From Piezodorus guildinii (lineage: Eukaryota > Arthropoda > Insecta > Hemiptera > Pentatomidae): DNA of 64,000 bases. Positions 58,901-64,000 of this stretch are shown here, piece by piece. The stretch lies in contig CM041294.1 of NCBI GenBank assembly GCA_023052935.1, positions 21,352,635 through 21,416,634 of the forward strand. The letters are read 5' to 3'. The number at the start of each line of letters is the position of its first letter. Position 1 is the stretch's first letter. The position numbers and the translations under genes were made by a program. The notes beneath the pieces are model-generated. The model was not told the origin of the DNA. It made no database searches and worked only from the letters and a program-made list of their open reading frames with translations.

Positions 58901-61900
58901 TGTAAACAAACTATGGGAAGGGATCAGGGATAATATTAAAGAGGTCGGTAATTTATGTCTTGGAAAAATCGAAAATAAAAAGAACAAACCTTGGTTCGAC
59001 AGGGATTGTCAAAATATGTGCGAAAAAAGAAAAACCGCTAAACTGAATTCCTTAAATAATCCAAGCGATAATAATGTGGCTTATTTTCGGTTAGTAAAGA
59101 ATGAAACTTCAAAACTCTTAAAAAATAAGAAAAGAGAGTATCTTAAAGGCAAAATAATAGAAATAGAAAAACACAGAAACGAAAATAACGTAAGAGAGAT
59201 GTACAAAGGTATAAACAAATCGCGTAAAAGATTTGAACCTCTATTGAATGCGGTTAAAGATGCAAATAACAATATAATTGCGGATCCTTCTGAGATATTA
59301 AATAAATTTAAACAACACTTTGACGGCATCTTAAATACGGAAAATAATAATCAATCTCCTCTCTCTGAATATCAGAGCGCTGAACCATGGATAGACGCAC
59401 CGAGTAAAGAGGAAGTCGAAATGGCGATAGGAAAATTAAAACGTTATAAGGCCGCAGGAAATGATAATATCACGAGTGAATTAATCAAGGCGTGTGGAGA
59501 AGCGGGCGTTTCCAAAATACATTTTTTAGTTAAAAAGATCTGGGAAACTGAAAAAATGCCCGAAGAATGGAAAGAATCAATACTTATTCCGATTCACAAA
59601 AAAGGACCGAGGTCGGATTGTAACAACTATCGTGGGATCTCTCTTCTCCCAGTATGCTATAAAATATTTTCGTCAATTCTAACTAGTCGAATCACGGAAT
59701 ACGCTGAGGAAATTATCGGAGATTACCAATGTGGTTTTAGGCGGAATCGCTCGACTATTGACCAAATATTTTCCTTACGTCAAATATTAGAGAAAAAATT
59801 GGAATACAACGGTGTAGTCCATCAACTTTATATCGATTTTAAAAAGGCTTATGATTCAATAAACCGTCAGAAGCTATATAACATCATGATTGAACAGGGA
59901 ATACCTAAAAAGTTAGTAAACCTAGTAGAGATGTGTTTGTCGGAAACATTCCATAAAGTTAGAATCGGTCATAATTACTCCGAGAGATTTGAGGTGCGAT
60001 CGGGTTTGAAACAGGGGACTCCCTTTCACCTGTGTTATTTAATATAGCTTTAGAATATGTCATAGAAAAGGTGATGTGTACCGAGAAAGGCTTAAATATG
60101 GGTGACAAGATTCCGGTTTTGGGGTATGCCGATGATCTGGTACTACTAGGTGAAGACACGGAAACCATACAACTAAATACAAGTGTGTTAATAAAAACCG
60201 GTAAAGAAATAGGACTCGAATTAAATACCGATAAGACGAAGTATATGATCAGTAGCAGAAACGGTGTCGATCTTGGTGATATTGATGTATCAGGTCATAC
60301 TTTTGAACACGTAGAGAAATTCAAGTATTTAGGTTCAATTATAACTAGAAAAAATGAAATCCAGGAAGAAATAAAGTCCCGGTTAAAGGTGGGAAATGCG
60401 TGTTATTATTCAGTTGCTAAGTTACTTAGTTCGCGGCTTCTATCTAAAAACTTAAAGATTAGAATTTATAAAACTATTATTCTTCCAACGGTTCTTTACG
60501 GATGTGAAACGTGGCCGCTTACTTTAAAGGATGAACAGCGGCTTAAGGTTTTCGAAAATAAGGTATTGCGCAAAATATTTGGTCCAAAGAGAGATGAGGC
60601 CACTGGGGAGTTTAGAAGGTTGCATAACGCGGAATTGCGGAGTTTGTACCCTGTGAATATAATTGAGTTGATAGCATCGCGGAGACTCAAATGGGCGCGT
60701 AAAGTTGTTGGGCTTAGTGAGGAACGGATTCCGAGAAAGTTGGTATTCGCTGAACCGACTGGTAGGCGTCCGAAAGGTAGGCCGAAGCGTCGATGGGAGG
60801 ATTGCATTAAGGCTGATCTCGGGGGCTTGGGCTTGACCGGTGAACATTGGACGAGACTATGCAGGCGAAGTTTGGTGGTATCGGCATCGAACCTTCGGGT
60901 TCGGTAAGCCTATTATTATTATTATTATTATTATATTATATTAAAAATCTCTACGAGCTTTACGGACAACTCAATACATTAAATTTAAAATCACTGAGAT
61001 TAATTTACTTTAACTGTAATCCCTTCCTTTATATTAATGAATTACTTTGAATTCTAAATATGAAAAATAAATAAAAAAAATAACAATAAAAAGTTATGGA
61101 GCAATAGAATACTGAGTTTAATTTTTCTGTATGTAACAGATACCTATAATATATTATTAAGAGTAGGCTGCCATATAGGTAAAACATTGAATACAAATCA
61201 TTACTATGAATAGTTTTTGACATTTACATTTGAAAAGTTAACTGCAAACATTTATTTAATGATAATTAACTACCTTATCAAAGTCACAAATTATTTCATT
61301 AAGTAGCCTTAAGCATTCCAGTCCTTGTTTGTTGACATCATTTTCATCATAAAATTCTTTATAATTTGGAATAGAAGCAAACATAACAGCTATGGAATTG
61401 TATCTTTCATGGTAAAGTTCCTGAACAAAATAATAAAATTAACTAAACATTTTTAATAACATATATACATATTTTTTTAAATTTCACATATTAAAAATAA
61501 ATGAGGTAGAAAATAGCTGAGTGGTAGGTCACTGTACAAATCATCTTCAGGTCCTGGATTCGAACCTGGCTTTGACTAGATTGAATTATTTATTCTGAAA
61601 ATTCAACCGTGGGGACACCATCCTGGTGTCCACCCAGCCTCTTCAGTAGGTATCTGAAAATTGGGGGGGGGGGGAATCTGATGGTTAAGTGTGATTTTGG
61701 ACACATCATCTTTTGAATGGCTGGAGGGGATTGATTTGACAACTCATCAGTATATTAAAGCCTGTTTGGCATGAGTATACAATCAGAGATAGAAAGGTGA
61801 CCTTCAAATTTGGAAAATGTTTAAAGTTTTGTAATATACTCATGAAGATTTTTTTCTTTTTATAAAAAACAGAAGTAAAATAAAATTGCTCCCTTCATGT

Positions 61901-63286
61901 TTTAATCTCAATATGTCCTTACACCGTATTTCATAAAATGAATATGCCTGTTTATAGAAATGTAGATGAATTAAATTTAAAAAAATAAATAAATAAAAAA
62001 AATACTAATTCTTAGAATTAATTTTTTTGTTAAATTTAGTCAACAATGTTCAACTAGAGTTCTAGGCTTAACAAAGGTCTTAAGCAAAGGGAATCCATGG
62101 AAAAATCCTGAAATAATATAAATAGGTGTGATATACAGATTTGTGTCTGATAACTGGTAACATAGTAATTTAAAAATTAAAAAATTGAATAGAATTCCAA
62201 TTTTAGATCTAGAAAACCAAAGGTGAGATTTAACTTTGAATAACACTTGATGTGTCATGAACAAAACGATCCTTACTCATATCTCTCGTTGGCAATACAA
62301 TGCACACTTTCTCCTCCTTAAGTAAATAAACAAAAATAAAAATGAAAATATCACTGATGTACTTATCAAGCAAGGTGATATAAAGGATAATTTCTATTAT
62401 GAATACTTATTGGTATGCTAATTTTTTTTTTTTTTTTAAATTCTAAATTTATATTTTGGGGAAATACACAATTATTTTAGTTGAATACATTTGGTAAAAT
62501 GTTTTTCCTACGACTGAATCAAATTACTGTATTAAAAGAGCACAATCAGCCACATATTAAATCCTAATTTATGCTGGTTTGACTGAGACAGGGAGGCAAT
62601 TTAAACCTTGTTCTAATTATTTTAAATATGAACTGAGTTCTAATCAGGAGAATATAGAAGTGAGTATTAGATTAGTTTATAAATAATTAGTGTGCTTTTG
62701 ATGTTATTAATATTAATGTTAAAATACATACATGTGCATTCCTCTTTTCGAGGAAGATACGCGCTACATGATCTGGAAGTATATTCTCTAGTAAAACTTT
62801 GTTGATTCCTCTCATGGTTTCTACATCCTCTTGTTCAACTTGAAGTTTTGATCTGTTTCGCAGAAAAATAAGTATATATAGAGCATTAAATTATATTATT
62901 ATGATATTATGGTTAAGAATATTACCTCCACATAAAATCTCTCCTTGCGATAAAGTCTACCTGCCTATCAAGGCTGTGAAGAACGCATACAATTAGGAAG
63001 AGGAATAAACCTAGTTTGATTTCCCAATGAAGGCCAATCAGTCTATAATATCAAAGAGCCAATTAAATTGTATTACTTTTTACTATAATATCAATTGTAA
63101 TTTTGTATATTTTTTACTGTACCTTACTGGTTCTATTTGGAAAAAAAATGGAATGATAGATAAAGAGAAAAATATAGCGAGATGGCATATTGTAATTATA
63201 GCCATTAAAAGTAGTTTGAGGATAAAATTCAACCTCATGAAAACAGAAACTGCTGCTAAAGAAAGAGCACTGCTGAAGAGATAAGC
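52910..63286 (-). CDS. Ac76E: Membrane adenylyl cyclase, type 2/4/7 group (last eight exons)
   Basis: Makes cAMP from ATP at the plasma membrane under G-protein control. Minus-strand exons in order: 63123-63286, 62936 corrected to 62926-63042, 62732-62852, 61274-61420, 56010-56114, 54873-54990, 53382-53506, 52910-53038. All have AG/GT borders, and phases agree at every junction. The first two encode the end of the second six-helix membrane cassette ([30 protein letters not shown]). The rest encode the C2 catalytic half: [41 protein letters not shown] (adenine-contacting Lys), [20 protein letters not shown] (Asp), then [11 protein letters not shown] (catalytic Asn and Arg). [16 protein letters not shown] points to the ADCY2/4/7 and Drosophila Ac76E group. 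C1 and the first cassette lie beyond the window. Confidence 0.93.
53382..53506 (-). CDS. Ac76E: Adenylyl cyclase exon (C2, nucleotide site)
   Basis: 125 bp. Carries [20 protein letters not shown] with the Asp, Asn and Arg used for adenine binding and transition-state stabilisation. Confidence 0.96.
54100..54600. other. GC-richer block inside a cyclase intron
   Basis: Distinctly richer in GC than flanking intron. Contains GGCAATAAAGTTTT near its right end. The 61-codon frame at 54373-54558 shows no domain. It could be a solo LTR or a retroposed sequence, but I found neither matching ends nor a partner copy. Confidence 0.4.
54873..54990 (-). CDS. Ac76E: Adenylyl cyclase exon (C2, middle)
   Basis: 118 bp. 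Contains [20 protein letters not shown] and ends ATA-G, joining to GTTTAAATCATGG of the next exon. Confidence 0.93.
55858..55923. repeat. A-run and TA microsatellite
   Basis: An A-rich tract followed by about 45 bp of alternating T and A, within a cyclase intron, 90 bp from the exon at 56010. Confidence 0.9.
56010..56114 (-). CDS. Ac76E: Adenylyl cyclase exon (C2, EKIKTIG)
   Basis: 105 bp, 35 codons. Contains [20 protein letters not shown]. The ~5.2-kb intron before it holds the mariner and RTE-like insertions. Confidence 0.95.
56492..57537 (-). mobile_element. mariner-family remnant in a cyclase intron
   Basis: The left end TTGGGTTGTACGGAAAGCTT follows a TA at 56490-56491; no matching right end was found. 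Minus-strand transposase pieces cover most of its length. The N-terminal HTH is at 57222-57533 ([47 protein letters not shown]), then degraded frames, then HQDNA and [16 protein letters not shown] at 56566-56862. Unlike the ~900-bp copies, its middle is retained but full of frame breaks. A different mariner lineage from 12929 and 15872. Confidence 0.82.
57688..60935 (+). mobile_element. RTE-like LINE, near full length, with target duplication
   Basis: About 3.25 kb, opening CCTCGCGCGGATC and ending in a TTATTATTA tail, a trinucleotide tail typical of RTE-type LINEs. An 11-bp target duplication TTATATTAAAA flanks it (57677-57687, 60936-60946). A 212-bp GC-rich 5' UTR precedes one long ORF. It lies in a cyclase intron antisense to the gene, and the fragments at 94-463 and 795-2365 derive from the same family. 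Confidence 0.93.
57900..60907 (+). pseudogene. LINE ORF: apurinic-type endonuclease plus reverse transcriptase
   Basis: The endonuclease domain (residues 38-280) has [10 protein letters not shown] (Asn45), LQEVRW (Glu74), GDANAKVG (Asp178, Asn180), IDHVL (Asp247) and SDHE (Asp273, His274), all catalytic positions present. RT follows: [56 protein letters not shown] and SGLKQG. At the G-run near 60015-60018 the frame shifts by one base, so the first ORF stops at 60045-60047. The rest, with catalytic [11 protein letters not shown], continues from 60032 to 60907. The C-terminal region has [10 protein letters not shown]. The single break suggests a recently inactivated copy or a base-call error. 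Confidence 0.9.
61274..61420 (-). CDS. Ac76E: Adenylyl cyclase exon (C2, first catalytic strand)
   Basis: 147 bp, exactly 49 codons, phase 0 at both ends. Contains [20 protein letters not shown] and [17 protein letters not shown]. The C2 half lacks the metal-binding Asp pair, which C1 supplies in this family. Confidence 0.95.
61510..61800 (+). mobile_element. tRNA-derived SINE, third family
   Basis: A box TAGCTGAGTGGTAGG (61514-61528) and B box GGATTCGAACC (about 61557-61567) are spaced as in tRNA genes, and are followed by a ~220-bp body with a G-run (61664-61674). Not obviously the same body as families A or B. Lies in a cyclase intron in the opposite orientation to the gene. Confidence 0.7.
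62732..62852 (-). CDS. Ac76E: Adenylyl cyclase exon (start of C2)
   Basis: 121 bp. [20 protein letters not shown] forms the signalling helix, followed by [19 protein letters not shown]. Ends at CAT before GTATGT. Confidence 0.93.
62926..63042 (-). CDS. Ac76E: Adenylyl cyclase exon (last helix and juxtamembrane)
   Basis: 117 bp. Completes Arg across the junction, then [20 protein letters not shown], and ends FMW-AG before GTAATA. Confidence 0.9.
63123..63286 (-). CDS. Ac76E: Adenylyl cyclase exon (membrane helices)
   Basis: 164 bp, phase 0 start after a TTTTACAG acceptor. Encodes [20 protein letters not shown] and a second hydrophobic stretch, ends EPV-AG before GTACAG. A shorter upstream exon may end at 63666 (donor GTACAAC), but I could not place it with confidence. 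Confidence 0.85.
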
Positions 63287-64000
63287 CTGTAAAACACAGA
63301 AAACAATTTCAAAATTAAATATTTGAGGAATATTGAGAAGTATCATGAATACTGGGACATATTCATGAAAAATAATTAATTAACTGTAAGGAAAAAGGGA
63401 AGGTTGACAGATGCTATCCATATATGACATTACAAAGTTGGGTACCACTGGATTATTGGTAAAAAATGGATACAGAAAGCAGACTGATTTATACTTCTTG
63501 GATTCACAATACTTAAGAGGTAAATAAATACAATGGAGGAAAGGTCTTTATTCTAACTTTGGCATTAAAAATTATTAATTATTCCTTCTATGCACCAACT
63601 ACAAAATATTTCAAACATTTTAGTAAAGTTTGATGTAATTGAACTAAAATATGTTTTAGTTGTACCTCTCTTTTTCTTCTTCCACCATAAGCGAACTTGA
63701 TCCCTCATAACATTATGATATAAACAATGTTATAGTTCTTATACCCTATAAGCTATAGCTTAAGATAGGTAACATCTATTTTTGGTTTTATAGATTGCCA
63801 CAGTTGTCCTACACAAGAGTTACATTTCGGAGTCCATGGCTGGTTCTGAAACAGCATCCTTTCTTAATATGTACATAAATATTAGTACCTGCTCCTTTTC
63901 AGAAACCAATACGCCTTATTGCTTCCAAACAGTATTCTTTATTATGGATCTCAGCTACCAAACATGATTCATATTCTCAAGAAGTATTGTTTTAAATTTT
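63287..64000. other. Upstream cyclase intron(s)
   Basis: Mostly AT-rich. A possible short minus-strand exon ends with donor AG|GTACAAC at 63666, but none of its frames matched a cyclase segment I recognise. The upstream exons of the cyclase should lie beyond 64000. Confidence 0.4.

Noticed and set aside
1..64000. CRISPR array, operon or prokaryotic defence system
   Set aside because: The only regular array (13890-14241) has no unique spacers, and gene structure is eukaryotic with introns.

Overview
The window is AT-rich animal DNA, almost certainly from an insect. It has intron-containing nuclear genes, tRNA-derived SINEs, mariner transposons, several non-LTR retrotransposon families, a Gypsy LTR element and many foldback repeats. 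Introns are GT-AG and as short as about 80 bp. The muscarinic receptor is of the arthropod B type. I cannot name the species, and nothing here is prokaryotic.

Three host genes are well supported. (1) At 23862-26343 (+) are two exons of a B-type muscarinic acetylcholine receptor; its start codon lies in an exon I did not find. (2) At 44097-46498 (+) is Bdp1, the TFIIIB subunit of RNA polymerase III, with one reading-frame break near 44416-44456. (3) At 52910-63286 (-) are the last eight coding exons of a membrane adenylyl cyclase of the type 2/4/7 (Ac76E-like) group: the end of the second membrane cassette plus the C2 catalytic domain. A weaker candidate at 33646-33789 (-) is a 47-residue hydrophobic small ORF followed by AATAAA, in an island of coding-like composition.

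The first 23 kb is mostly layered transposons. RTE-like LINE fragments lie at 94-463 and 795-2365, the second split by a mariner. Foldback elements lie at 3496-4211 and 6311-6700. A jockey-like LINE (7672-8855) adjoins a SINE. A tandem duplication (9761-11660) has a LINE in one copy. An ~865-bp duplication carries mariner ends (11745-13090). A perfect 44-bp x 8 minisatellite (13890-14241) and two ~900-bp mariners (12929-13836, 15872-16771) follow. At 17470-23442 an older foldback element has been split by a young Gypsy element (17825-23234) with LTRs identical by eye, a TATT target duplication, a primer-binding site and a polypurine tract. Its gag and pol share one frame and are separated by a single TGA.

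From 26.3 to 44 kb the DNA is very AT-rich and gene-poor, with scattered repeats. The adenylyl cyclase introns hold a mariner remnant (56492-57537), a nearly intact RTE-like LINE (57688-60935, 11-bp target duplication, one frame break), a tRNA-derived SINE (about 61510-61800) and an unexplained GC-richer block (54100-54600).

The three host genes have no evident shared pathway. Recurrent themes are repeat families seen more than once, and a hammerhead-like CTGATGA/GAAAC core shared by foldback elements that otherwise differ.
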